DNA from: Cichorium intybus | Taxonomy: Eukaryota > Streptophyta > Magnoliopsida > Asterales > Asteraceae | Direction: 5' to 3' | Length of the DNA stretch: 64,000 nucleotides | Assembly (NCBI GenBank): GCA_023525715.1 | Contig: CM042010.1 | Span: 87,039,384 to 87,103,383 of the forward strand | Shown here: positions 37,592 through 48,748 of the stretch, in pieces | How the letters are laid out: the number at the start of each line of letters is the position of its first letter | Numbering within the stretch: position 1 is the first letter of the stretch | The notes under the pieces: model-generated | What the model saw: only the letters and a program-made list of their open reading frames with translations | The model's database searches: none | What the model was told of the DNA's origin: nothing | Translations under genes and position numbers: made by a program

Positions 37592-40500
37592 ATGGCTTCA
37601 GTAAGCAAAACAAGAAACATGATCGAGGGTTTTGTGAGAGATGGATCTTTTAAATGGTTGTTGAAAACCCGAAGTCCATTTCATGAAGAGTTCGAGGAGA
37701 TGAAAATGTCTCCATCTGCTGACAAAAATTGGATTCATGAGCTGTCCCCTTTGGCCAATATTGTTGTTCGTCGATGTTCAAAGTAAGTTGTTCTTTTTGT
37801 AGTTATCTCCATTTTGTGACCCTATTTTTCAAAAACATTTGTGAAAGTCGCCGCAAACGTTGGAAATTGTAAAGAAAAAGTAAATGAGGGCGAATTTGTA
37901 AAAATGTAGACTTGATTTTTCATTTTGTTGACCCTGTTTCTTTTTTCTTTCTTTTTCTCTTTCCTATTAAGTGTTGTCATGATAAAGTGTTTCTTTTTTG
38001 GGATAATGACTTAAAAATGTAACGAAGTTTTAAAAATGTACAAAAAACACCATTAAACTTTCATTTGTGCATAAAACACCATCAAAGTATACATTTTCTA
38101 CACATTATACCATCAAAGTATACATTTTGTACATATTACACGATCAAAGTTATCTGTTTGTTCACATTTGACTTGGATCCATCTGCATTAGCCGGTCAAC
38201 TTTGATGATGTAATATGTACAAAATGTATACTTTGATGGTGTTTTATGCACAAATGAAAGTATAATGGTGTTTTTTGTACATTTTTAAAACTTCGTTACC
38301 CTTTTAAGTCATTAATCCTTCTTTTTTTTTTTTTTTAAGTTGAATTTTCATTTCTCTTTCTTGTTAAGTCATAAAGGAATTCCCATATATATAAGGGAAA
38401 TCTTCAATAAAGTCTCAATATTTTGGCTCAGTTTATGAAAAAGTCCAAATTTATTTTTTATTAACAAAAAAGTCCTAAATTAATTTTTATTAACAAAAAA
38501 GGACAGAAAACCGGCTAATGTTGGGACTTTTTCGTAAACTGTGCGAAAATATTAAGACTTTATTAAAGATAAAACATGTAGTTTCTGTCCTTTTTTGTTA
38601 ATAAAAATTAATTTGGGACCTTTTTGTTAATAAAAATTAATTTAGGACTTTTTCATAAATTGAGCCAAAATATTATGACTTTAATGGAGATTTCCCTATA
38701 TATAATAAATTCATGTCTCCCTTTTGTCCATTAAGTAAAAAAGAAACAGCAGTGTGGATATGTTTAGTTTGGTAATATTTTTTTACTGCAGAATCCTTGA
38801 AATTCCACCGGGAAAGCTTCAAGAAAACTTTATTTGGGAGGCATCTGATGCTATAAAAGATCCATCACGGTACGCCCGGAACTTTCTAGAATATTCCTGT
38901 TTCAGGGCTCTTTCTGTATCCACACAAATGAGCGGTTACATGGAAGACAAAAAGTTTAGGCGTCTAACATTTGATATGATGCTTGCTTGGGAGGTTCCTG
39001 ATGCTGTTAGCCAGCCTTCCATTGATGTATGTATATGTTAATGTTACATTCATGACTGTTTAGTAATACTATTCATAATAACAATAATAATAATAATAAG
39101 AGTAAATTACAGTTTTGGTCCTTGTGGTTTACACCAAATTACAGTTTTGGTCCTAGTTTTAAAAATCTTGCACCGGTAGTCCCTGTGGTTCCAAATATTT
39201 CACTTTTAGTCCCTATGGTTTCCAAAATATTTCACTTTTGGTCCCTGAGGTTTACACAAAAGGTAACAGAGGAAGGGACCAAAAGTGAAAGATTTGGAAA
39301 CCACAGGGACCAAAAGTGAAAGATTCAGAAATCACAAGGACCGCCGGTGCAAGATTTTCAAAACTAGGACCAAAACTGTAATTTGGTGTAAACCACAGGG
39401 ACCAAAACTGTAATTTACTCTAATAATAATAAGGGAAATCTCCGATAAAGTCCCATTATTTAGAGCCAATTTATGAAAAAGTCTCAAAAAGTAATTTTAT
39501 TTATAGAAAAGGACAACATACCGGCTAACGTATTCAGTTTGGCCCTTTCTTCCGGTTTACCAGGTTTCCTAAATTGGAAATCTCCAATAAAGTCCAATTA
39601 TTTTGGGTTTGTTTATGAAAAAGTCGTATTATTTTGTGTAAAAAAATTCAACATTGGGACTTTTTCATAAACTAACAACAAATAGTGGGACTTTACTGAA
39701 ATTTCCAATCTTGGAAACCTCGTAAACCGGAAGAAAGGGCTAAATTGAATATGTTAGCCGGTATGCTGTTCTTTTCTGTAAATAAAATTAATTTTGGGAC
39801 TTTTTCATAAATTGGCTCAAAATAATGGGACTTTATCGGAGATTTCCCTGATAATAATAATCATAATGATGATGATAAATGGTAATTATAAAAATCATAC
39901 ATGATACATGATAATAATGGATGTGGTTTTTCAAGTTTGTCTAAATATTTTTTTTCTCTCATTATTAAAAGTTGCAATATAACTTATTTATGTACTTTTT
40001 AGTGACACAAATACTTTTTAAAACATTACGATCTTAATTAAATTACAAATTCATATTCTCAAATTAACTACAAAATATGTTTTTTCTTTATTATAATTGT
40101 ATTTTGATGATAATAAGCTTTTTATGTTTAAGTTGTTATTCTTGTAAATTAAAAATCCATTAGTTTTAGTTAAATAATTTACAGAGTAGAGCTAAAACTA
40201 TTCTTTATATGTACATATAATACACAATTTTATTTGAAAAATATTCAATTCTTTCAAATAATTGAGCCAAAAGACACCTACCCCCTAAAAAAGGGGAGAC
40301 TACATGTCACACAAAAGAACTGTTTTACATGTTAATAAACATGTTTCACATGTTTTCTTTAACAAAAACCAAAATTTCCTACTTGAATTGTTTTTAAGCT
40401 GTAAAGTTGATTATGCAGATAGACGAGGATGCAAGTGTGGGGATAGAGGCATTTTCCCGAATTGCCCCTGCAGTTCCCATTATAGCAAATGTAATCATCA

Positions 40501-43500
40501 GCGATTATATATTTGAATTTCTTACTGCATCAACTGGAGGCCGCCTTCTGTTTTCTACCTTTGACAAATACCTCACTGGATTAGAAAGGTACAATCTGAG
40601 GGAAAAAGACGTAAATGCCCTCCTGGAAGGAACTTTTTATAAAAAATTTTGATGATGTGAAATGTGACAGGGCTGTGAGAAAACTAAAATCTCAATCGGA
40701 ATCATCTCTCCTTTCGTCTCAAAGATCTGGAAGAGGGGAAAGGGTTCTGGAATTGGATGGCACAGTAACCACACAGCCGGTTCTTCAACATATCGGAATC
40801 TCAACTTGGCCTGGTAACTTCAATTTTCATCTCCGGAATTGGAATCCAATTCCGTTCCGTTCCGGCTTTTGGCTGTTAATGAGTACGGAATTGGAATCCC
40901 CACTGCTCATGAAATTCAACTTCCCTTCCATGATGCCATGAAATTTTATATATATATTTGCAAATCGTGTATGAGAGGGGATTTTACTGTTCATTTTGAT
41001 TTACTTTTTCCAGAATTATAATTATTAAATTCAGATTATAGTATAATTATTAATACATTTGATACAAATGAAAATAAGCTTCGAACTCGAAATAGCAATT
41101 TTTGATTCTTCTTTTAGCAAACTTTTATATTTACGTTTTTTCCCCTCAACTAATTTCGAATTAATTGTTTTCATCCCTATTTATTATAAAGTTATATTAT
41201 TGGTATTTCATAAGTTACGATTCCGGTCCCTTATTATATTTTAAAGTTACATTTTTCGTCCCTTATATAATTTGTTTTTTTATCGAGCTGTGTTTTTCAA
41301 TATACCGGGCTTCCGCAGCATCGTGCAGACAGTCCAAATACTAGTTCCTTCTAATTGCAAAAAAAAAAAAAAAAAAAAAGTTTTATTAACAATTTCATAG
41401 TCTTAAAAAGGCATTGAGTATTATATTTAATCTGTTTTTGAAATTGTTGTGTTATTGAGTAAGTATATTTAGTTTTGGAATAAGGTTCATGAACAAGAAA
41501 CTAGGACAACAATCTAAATACTTTTACCAATTTATTTTCAAATATATAAAATACGGGATATATTCAGGAAAGTCCTTAAATTTTGACCCTATATTCGATT
41601 AAGCCCTAATTTTTTTTTTATTCAATTAAGCCCAAAATTTTATTAACATGTTTACAACTTTAGTCATATATAAAAAAGAAATATTCATTAAAGTCCTTAC
41701 ATTTTGACCCTTTTAACGATTTAGAGTTGAATTTACAGTTTTTATTCAATTAAGTCCGTACATTTTGACCCCTATACATTATCAATTCTAAAAATATAAA
41801 AACAGCATAACCTGCTACTATCCAAAATTGTAAACATTTAACAAAATGTTGGGCTTAATTGAATAAAAAAACAAGGGAAATCTCCAATAAAGTCCTAATA
41901 TTTTGGCTTAGTTTATGAAAAAACCCCAAATTAATTTTTATTAACAAAAAAGTCCCAAATTAATTCATATTAACAAAAAAAGACAGAAAACCGGCTAATG
42001 TTGGAACTTTTCCGTAAACTGTGCGGAAATATTAGGACTTTATTGAAGATAAAACATGTAGTTTCTGTCTTTTTTTGTTAATAAAGTTTAATTTAGGACT
42101 TTATTGTTAATAAAAATTAGTTTGAGATTTTTTCATAAACTGAGCCAAAATATTGGGACTTTAATGGAGATTTCCCAAAAAACAATTAGGGCTTAATCGA
42201 ATATATGGTCAAAATATAAGGACTTTCCTAAATATATCCCTATAAAATATTGATAAAGACCAATTAAAAACATTTATAATTTGTCGTTATTTTCACATTT
42301 CAAACACATTATAAATTTAAATTCCTTTGACAGATTCCAATTCCTTCCAAAACATTTTACAAACCAAATGCCCCTTTAAATAAAAAAGGGTACTTGTACA
42401 AAAGAAAAAGATACTTGTTAAAGTGTTGCTGTATGCTAAAATTGTGATGTGTGTGTGTGTGTGTGTTTATGGTTACAGGTCGGTTAACTTTAACAGATCA
42501 TGCAATGTACTTTGAAGCTCTACGTGTTGTGACTTTTGATAAGCCTACAATTTATGATTTATCTGATGATTTAAAGCAATTTGTTAAGCCCGAGTTGACC
42601 GGGCCATGGGGGACCCGCCTTTTTGACAAAGCTTTCTTGTATAAATCGGCTTCCTTGTAAGACCTTTTGCTTATGTTGTTTTCATCATTCCATTCCTTTT
42701 TTATTCCATTACATCAAATAGCAACGTACTTTCATCTATTTGTTTATTATAACATGCTAACTTTCATTTCTTCATATTACAACATTGTACTTTGAAAAAT
42801 CTACTCAATTATAACAATTTCATCCAAATACAAAGCAAGAGTAAGTTACAGTTTTTTAGTCCTTATGGTTTACATCAAATTACAGTTTTGGTCCTAGTTT
42901 TGAAAATCTGGCACCGATGGTCATTGTGGTTTCCAAATCTTTCATTTTCGGTCCCTCCCTCTGTTACAATTTGGAGTAAGTTACAGTTTCAGTCCCTGTG
43001 GTTTACACCAAATTACAGTTTTGGTCCTAGTTTTGAAAATCTTGCATCGTGGCTCCTGATGTTTCCAAATCTTTCACTTTTGGTCCATGTGGTTTCCAAA
43101 TCTTTCAGTTTTTGTCCGTGAGGTTTACACAAAGGGTAACAGAGGGAGGGACCAAAAGTGAAAGATTTGGAAACCACAGGGACCAAAAGTGAAAGATTTG
43201 GAAACGTCAGGAACCACCGGTGCAAGATTTCCAAAACTAGGACCAAAACTGTGATTTGGTGTAAACCACTGGGACTAAAACTGTAATTTACTCTACAATT
43301 TGTGTAAACCACGGGGACCAAAAGTGAAAGATATGGAAACCAAACCACAAGGATCAAAATTGAAAGATTTGGAAACCACAGGTATCTCCAGTGCAAAATT
43401 CTCAAAACTACGACCAAAACCGTAATTTGGTGTAAACCACAAGGACCAAAACTGTAATTTACTCTACAAAGCTATAATTCGTAAGTTTAACTACCTGATA

Positions 43501-46342
43501 TAAAAAATCAAAAGCACAATGCTATGATTGTATACATTTCTCAAACTACAACGCCTTAATAAATTAAAATACTAAAACTACAATGCTACAATAGAAAGAA
43601 ACAAAAGTAGAATGCCATAATCCACTAATAAATGAAAGTACATTGCTATTTCGAATACAGATCAGAACCAATCGTTATCGAGCTTCCCGAATTCAAAGGA
43701 CACACAAGGCGTGACTATTGGCTGGCAATTATCCGCGAAATTCTATACACCCACAGATTCATCCGCAAATTCCAGATTACAGGAATCGAAAAGGACGAAA
43801 TTATCCTAAAGGCTATTTTCGGAATTCTCCGAATTCAAGCCCTAAAAGACATGACTTCATCAGTCCCGCTGTCCTTTGAGGCCGGTCTCATGTTCAATGC
43901 CTGTGATCAGCTTCCAGGTGGCGATCGAATACTGGAAACAATTGCTGACATGTCAATTTCTCGAGAGGGAAATAGCAGTGATAATAAGGGTATAATGGGA
44001 ATGTATTCGATATCGGCTAGCACTATGGCTTCTAGCTTAGGGTTTGTTTTCGGGACCGGTTCTGATGTTCATAACGAGGGCGGGATTACGGTTGGTGATG
44101 TTTGTGTTGGCGAGTTGACTCAGTTAGAGAAAGCGGTGAAGGAATCGAGAAGCAGTTATAAGATGGTTGCAAATGCACAGGCGACTGTTGATGGAGTTAA
44201 AGTTGAAGGACTTGATACAAACTTGGCTGTTATGAAGGTTTTACTTAAACCCTAACCACTTGTCTGTGCAAAAGACGTAAATGCCCTTCTCATCCTCATC
44301 GTCGAAAATAGCGCGTGAAGGTTTTCTGGTACGCGGGCGAGGCTGGAGAAGGTTTTTAGGGGTTTTTTTGATGATGGGGACGAGGAGGGCGTTTACGTCT
44401 TTTGTGTGTCGCGAAATTTATTTATGAGAAAATTACAGTTTTGGTCCCTGTGGTTTACACAAAATTACAGCTTTGGTCCTAGTTTTGAAAATTTTGCACC
44501 GGTGGTCCTGTGATTTCTGAATCTTTCACTTTTGGTCCTTATGGTTTCCAAAACTTTCACTTTTAGTCCCTTCCTATGTTACCGTTTTTGTAAACCTCAG
44601 GGACCAAAAGTGAAATATTTGGAAACCATAGAGACTATAAGTGAAATATTTGGAACCACTGGTGCAATATTTTCAAAACTAGGACTAAAACTGTAATTTG
44701 ATGTAAACCACAGGGAACAAAAGTGTAATTTACTCTTTATTTATTTTTATTTGCAGGAGTTGCTGTTTCCAGTTACTGAACTTGGGAATCATCTTGTGAA
44801 GCTATATTACTGGGAAGAGCCTGTGAAGTCTCTTGGATTCTGTTTGGTATTCACATATGTAATTTACAGGTGAATTTTTAATTTTAGTATCCATTTATTT
44901 TCTTTAAATATGGTGATTATCATAAGATAGTAAATTGAGAATTTACCCTTGTGTCTACAGAGGATGGTTTTCTTACGTTTTGGGCATGATGCTTGCGTTT
45001 CTTGCGGTCTTTATTGTAATAACGCGGTATAGCAGCGGCGGGCGGCCGGTGGATGAATTCAAGGTGGTAGCACCGCCGCCAATGAACACAATGGAGCAGC
45101 TTTTGGCTGTCCAAAATGCAATTTCTCAGGCTGAAGAGTTAATCCAAGACACAAATGTTGTTCTTCTTAAACTACGCGGTCTCATGTTGTCCATATTCCC
45201 ACAGGTGTGTACTTTCAAAATTCTATGCCATAATAGCATTCTACTTTTAAAACTAAGGCTAAAAAATGCACGGATTTTTCTAAGTCTCTGAATTAGTAAC
45301 TATTTATTTATAAAGAAATGAATAAAATTTCCATTTTCCTATTAATAAACTACCATGCAAAATAAATATCTTTTTCGAGTCCCAAAGATACTACTTTGTC
45401 GAGGTTTAATTGTAGGAGATTACAAAAAGATCAAGCTAAATTATGTATTATAAGTTATAGTGAAAAAGTCTCATTATTTTGAGCCAATTTATGAAAAAGT
45501 CCCAAATTTAATTTTATTTACAAAAAAAGGACAACATATTGGCTAACGTACTCGGTTTAGTCCTTTCTTCTGGTTTACCAGGTTTTCTAAATTGGAAATC
45601 TTCAATAAAGTCCAATTATTTTGGGTTTGTTTATGAAAAAGTCGTATTATTTTGTGTAAAAAAAAATTCAACATTGGGACTTTTTCATAAACTGACCAAA
45701 AGTAGTGAGACTTTACTGAAAATTTCCAATCTAGGAAACCTGGTAAATCGGATGAAAGGGCTAAAATGAATATGTTTGCCGGTATTCTGTAAAAAAAATT
45801 AATTTTGGGACTTTTTCATAAACCAGCCCAAAATAATGGGACTTTATTGGAGATTCCCCTATTTTTATTCTAACTTATAAAGCCGTAATTCATGTAGTAG
45901 TGGGGACTACTTTTGAAAAGTGTATTCATGTAGAAGATAATTGCAAAGCTGACATGACCCAAATGAAACGATATTATTATTGCCTGCGGAAGCCCAGTAT
46001 ATTGGAAAACACAGCTCGACAAAACAAATTATGAAAGGGACGAAAAATGTAACTTTAAAATATTATAAGGGACCGGAATCGCAACTTACAAAATACCAAT
46101 AATATAACTTTATAATAAATAGGGATCAAAACAATCAATTCGAAATTAGTTGAGAGTAAAAAACGTAAATATAAAAGTTTGCTATAAGAAGAATCAAAAA
46201 TGTTATTTACAAATAGAAGCTTATTTGAATTTTGTATTATATGCTTTAACAATTATAATATGATCTTGATTTAATAGTTTTTGTTCTGGAAATAGCAAAA
46301 ATCAAATGAACAGTGTAAAGCTCTCACAAACAAAAGTTGGAA

Positions 46343-46395
<53 letters not shown>

Positions 46396-46652
46396 GGGAT
46401 TGATGGATAGTTGGTTTTTGTCAGGCAAGTGATCGATTTGCAGTGGCACTAGTGATGATTGCTATATTTGTGGCTTTTGTACCTATGAAATTTGTAATTC
46501 CACTTGTTATCTTGGAGGAATTTACAAAGTACTCGCCTATGAGAAGTTCAAGCACCGAAAGATTGGAACGAAGAGTGAGAGAGTGGTGGTTTAGCATACC
46601 CGCGGCTCCTGTTGTACTTGAAAAAGTTAAAGAGGACAAGAAAAAGAAGTAA
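37592..46652 (+). CDS. DUF639-family protein, nine exons, 692 aa
   Basis: Exons: 37592-37782, 38792-39026, 40419-40588, 40671-40813, 42479-42656, 43661-44237, 44757-44869, 44961-45204, 46425-46652 (stop TAA). All introns are GT-AG and the phases join into 2079 nt. The start ATG opens MASVSKTRNMIEGFVRDGS, the usual N-terminus of this plant family as I recall it (At5g23390 type). Around residues 240-330 a GRLTLTDHAMYFE motif and following strands resemble a GRAM/PH-like domain. Residues about 523-557 and 622-647 are hydrophobic and probably span a membrane; the C-terminus is lysine-rich (KEDKKKK). Function is unknown in the family, so a membrane-associated role is inferred only. Introns 1, 2, 4, 5, 6 and 8 carry foldback or other transposon insertions. 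An AATAAA lies at 46662. Confidence 0.93.
38000..38318. mobile_element. Foldback element (family D) in DUF639 intron 1
   Basis: Nearly palindromic: GGGATAATGACTTAAAA at the left and its inverted partner (GGATTAATGACTTAAAA) at the right. Flanked by TTCTTTTTT at 37991-37999 and 38319-38327 (9 bp), although the T-rich site weakens this. No coding. Confidence 0.75.
38395..38696. mobile_element. Mutator-like foldback MITE (family A) in DUF639 intron 1
   Basis: 302 bp palindrome with GGGAAATC...GATTTCCC ends and an exact 9 bp target duplication TATATATAA (38386-38394, 38697-38705). The right end lies about 95 bp upstream of exon 2. Confidence 0.9.
39100..39420. mobile_element. Foldback MITE (family B) in DUF639 intron 2
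   Basis: Palindrome starting GAGTAAATTACAGTTTTGG and ending with its inverse. Flanked by TAATAATAA (39091-39099, 39421-39429), though that site is itself a TAA repeat. Three further copies: 42838-43464, 44426-44735, 55669-55957. Confidence 0.85.
39433..39848. mobile_element. Mutator-like foldback MITE (family A) in DUF639 intron 2
   Basis: 416 bp palindrome, ends GGGAAATC...GATTTCCC, flanks TAATAATAA and TGATAATAA (8 of 9). It landed 12 bp from the family B element in the same TAA-rich target. Confidence 0.88.
40604..40620 (+). repeat. Recurrent AAAGACGTAAATGCCC motif in DUF639 intron 3
   Basis: The 82 bp intron 3 contains AAAAAGACGTAAATGCC. The same motif recurs inverted in intron 6 (44267-44408), in CCT8 intron 8 (about 53699-53718) and, altered, at 48555-48571. 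Confidence 0.6.
41052..41322 (+). repeat. Dispersed repeat with an inverted copy at 45987-46262
   Basis: The reverse complement of 45987-46262 aligns throughout (shared cores TTACATTTTTCGTCCC and GCTGTGTTTTTCAATATAC). It is in DUF639 intron 4. About 25 bp beyond the shared end lie a weak hairpin and CTAGT (about 41341), so a worn Helitron 3' end is possible. Confidence 0.75.
41554..42240. mobile_element. Foldback element (family C) in DUF639 intron 4, hosting a nested MITE
   Basis: Palindromic ends GGGATATATTCAGGAAAGTCC and inverse, with exact 9 bp target duplication TATAAAATA (41545-41553, 42241-42249). The family A element 41875-42176 is inserted in its right arm. A second copy is in CCT8 (52750-53336). 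Confidence 0.88.
41875..42176. mobile_element. Mutator-like foldback MITE (family A) nested in family C
   Basis: 302 bp, ends GGGAAATC...GATTTCCC, exact 9 bp target duplication AAAAAACAA (41866-41874, 42177-42185). Confidence 0.9.
42838..43464. mobile_element. Composite family B foldback element in DUF639 intron 5
   Basis: About 627 bp of repeated GGACCAAAA/TTTTGGTCC-type units, looking like two or more family B palindromes merged. Flanks TACAAAGCA and TACAAAGCT (8 of 9). The 134-codon antisense frame here is a repeat artefact. Confidence 0.8.
44267..44408. repeat. GC-rich palindrome in DUF639 intron 6
   Basis: Arms begin GCAAAAGACGTAAATGCCC and its near inverse (ACAAAAGACGTAAACGCCC read inward), with a GC-rich centre. 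It begins 30 bp after exon 6. A small MITE by structure; no target duplication was confirmed. Confidence 0.7.
44426..44735. mobile_element. Foldback MITE (family B) in DUF639 intron 6, next to the exon 7 acceptor
   Basis: 310 bp palindrome with exact 9 bp target duplication TTTATTTAT (44417-44425, 44736-44744). The right duplicate lies 12 bp before exon 7 and forms part of the T-rich tract of its splice acceptor. Confidence 0.9.
45464..45858. mobile_element. Family A foldback MITE, left end damaged, in DUF639 intron 8
   Basis: Closely resembles 39433-39848 in arm sequence (ACAACATA..GGCTAACGTA). The right end is GGAGATTCCCC, but the left GGGAAATC terminus is missing, so it is truncated or rearranged. 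Confidence 0.75.
45987..46262 (-). repeat. Inverted copy of 41052-41322
   Basis: In DUF639 intron 8. With its partner in intron 4 it brackets exons 5 to 8 in opposite orientation. Confidence 0.75.
46347..46393. repeat. (TA)n microsatellite in DUF639 intron 8
   Basis: About 47 bp, ending about 30 bp before the exon 9 acceptor. Length variation here could affect splicing. Confidence 0.95.
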
Positions 46653-46818
46653 TGTAAAAAAAATAAAGGAAACTCGTAACTTTGTAGATGTAAATAGGGC
46701 GATCGAAATGACATATGTAGTCCCTCCTTTTATAGAGAAATGACATAAATAGTCCCTGTTTTTACTGTACTATATCTGTCCAATGTTTGTTGAAGAATTA
46801 ATCATGCAAATAGTAATA

Positions 46819-47700
46819 GGGGTGAGCTTTGGGCGGGTTTTCGGGTTAATCGGTATTGAGTTAGTCATCCAAATCATCTTAAGCCGGATCACATTTGTTT
46901 CGGTTTTTCGGGTGGTTAAGCCTTGTTTGGCGCGCTAGCTGAAAAACTAGCTTTTAGCTTATAAGTTAGCTTATCAATAAGCTACTTTTTAAGCTATCTA
47001 AGCTCTGTTTGGCAAAAATAAGCTAGCTTATAAGTTGACTTATAAGTTAGCTTATTGTAATTTAGCGTTTGTTAGACAACAAAAATAGCTAAAAAAGTAG
47101 TTTATAAGCTAACTTATTGATAAGTTAGCTTGAGATGGCTTATTGGTAAGCTAGCTTATAAGGTAAAAGCTAGCTTTTCAGCTAACGTGTCAAACATGGC
47201 CTTAAATTACAATAAGTCGGCTTATAAGCTAGCTTGTTTTTGTCAAACGATTAATTGGGGCGTATATGAACTTTTTGAATTTTTTAAATACATATAAACA
47301 ATAATGGTATTGAAAAATTATATCTAATCGGGAAAAGGAAGGTGTGATTGAGAGGAATGGTTGAGTTATTACATGGGTGGTCATGGGTAAAATTTTAATT
47401 GTTTATAGACAGAAATTAATTAATTATTTACGAACAAAAAATTAATTGTTCAGGTGGATGGTCGATGGTCAATGGTCAATTGGTCATTGACAAAAACCAT
47501 ATTAATATTAGGGGCTAAGGCTAACACAATAGCATTGAAACGGTAGCCGGCTTTTGACAAAATTAAATTTTGGGTCGAAGTGTGTTGAGCCTATCAGCTT
47601 GCAGGTAATATGAAATTATGGATAATTTAGTTGTCAAAACCTTGGCCGGGTTTCGGGTGGGGCCTGATAAAAAAGTTCAATCCAAAAAGCGAACCACCCG
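46819..47700. other. Transposon-derived spacer after the DUF639 gene
   Basis: TAGGGGTGAGC at about 46819 is a hAT-type end without a visible partner. From about 46919 to 47203 an element rich in AGCTAGCTTATAAG is palindromic, with ends of type GCCTTGTTTGGC and, inverted, GGCCATGTTTGAC. The rest has no recognisable content. Confidence 0.6.
46919..47203. mobile_element. TIR MITE, AGCTTATAAGCT-rich
   Basis: Inverted ends GCCTTGTTTGGCGCGCTAGC and GGCCATGTTTGACACGTTAGC (read inward), TTAA-like flanks, palindromic AGCTTATAAG core. The TTAA/TTA context suggests the PIF/Harbinger type but the target duplication is not clear. Confidence 0.65.
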
Positions 47701-47900
47701 TTGGCATAAGGGTGTTTTCGGTATTTTCAATAAGAAGTTTTATATTTTCAGTTAGACGTTAGTTTGTTAGCAGTTAGATAGTTTGTTGTTTTCCTGCTTT
47801 GTTAGTAGTTGTATAAGTTCTTGTATTTGTAACATTCCGATTCATCTTCTTGCTTTCCGCATTCATCATTTGATTCATCTTTGATTCTTTTTTCTTCTAC

Positions 47901-48545
47901 AATGATTGATCCTAATCCGGAAGTTGTTGATTCAAATCTTGAATCAATCACAAATTTGAGCCCTTATTTCATCGATTCATCCGATAATACCAATTCTGTT
48001 CTCGTTTCTTCTCCTTTCATGGAGTCTGTTTCACATCCCGGAAACGATCCATGGTTATCTCATTATCAACTAAGAACAAATTCGGTTTTGTTAATGGATC
48101 CATCTCCATGGTTATTAGCTGGTTACTCAATTCTCTTTCAAAACTGACTGCTGACAGCGTTTTGTTCTTTGAAACCGCTTCTGAAATCTGGTCTCAACTT
48201 ATACAAAGATATGAACAGTTTTATATGGTGCCTCTTTATATCAAATTCAGCAACAACTCTTTTCTCTCTCAAGGATCGGAGGACTTCTCTACCTATTTTG
48301 CCAAATTAACTAAAATTTGGGATGAAATAAGGCTTATTCAAGACCTTCCTCCGTGTTCCTGTGGTACTGCAACCAAACTTCATAAATTTCTTGAAGATCA
48401 ATAACTCATTCAGCTTCTCATGGGCCTGAATGATTCTTACAGAGCAATTCGTGGACAATTGCTAATGATGAAACCTCCTCCATTTGTTTCTACTACTGCT
48501 TATTCGATTTTACTCCAAGAAGAGCAACAAAGAGGTATTAATGAC
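47901..48545 (+). pseudogene. Ty1/copia gag remnant
   Basis: Reads as the N-terminal half of a plant copia Gag (UBN2/retrotran_gag_2 type), beginning MIDPNPEVVDSN at 47901. A frameshift near 48100 moves the frame (continuing LLNSLSKLTADSVLFFETAS, WSQLIQRYEQ, EDFSTYFAKLTKIWDE). A stop at 48402 is followed by readable sequence (LIQLLMGLNDSYRAIRGQLL, to LLQEEQQRGI). There is no zinc knuckle, protease or RT: the match ends abruptly where the DUF639 fragment starts. Upstream (47700-47900) may be the remains of an LTR and leader. Confidence 0.82.
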
Positions 48546-48637
48546 TCTGAGGGAAAAAGACATTAATGCCCTCCTAGAAGGAACTTTTTTATTAAGTTAG
48601 TGAATTGTGACAGTGCTTTGAGAAAACTAAAATCTCA
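48545..48637 (+). pseudogene. Captured DUF639 gene fragment (intron 3 end plus start of exon 4)
   Basis: Aligns with 40594-40700: CTGAGGGAAAAAGAC, then GAAGGAACTTTTT, a GTGACAG acceptor and AGAAAACTAAAATCTCA of exon 4. It is a DNA-level copy because intron sequence is included. It is wedged exactly between the copia gag remnant and the hAT transposase remnant. Confidence 0.8.
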
Positions 48638-48748
48638 TTTCATTAATAAATCGTGGAACTTACAAAGTCGGCTTTTGAGGTAATATTTAAATTTATAGTT
48701 ATTTGTTTAAGATATCATTATGTACTCATTTAATTAAGTTAATTTTCA

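Noticed and set aside
40589..40652. Read-through of DUF639 exon 3 to YNLREKDVNALLEG
   Set aside because: A GT-AG intron (40589-40670) restores the frame into exon 4; read-through gives an early stop and residues foreign to the family.
42792..43417. Open frames of 109 and 134 codons with repeated FPNLS and LVPVV motifs
   Set aside because: They lie in the composite family B foldback element and translate its repeated TTTTGGTCC units.
43632..43660. Upstream ATG extending exon 6 of the DUF639 gene as a separate start
   Set aside because: The acceptor at 43660 joins exon 5 in phase and gives the expected family sequence; the upstream codons are intronic.
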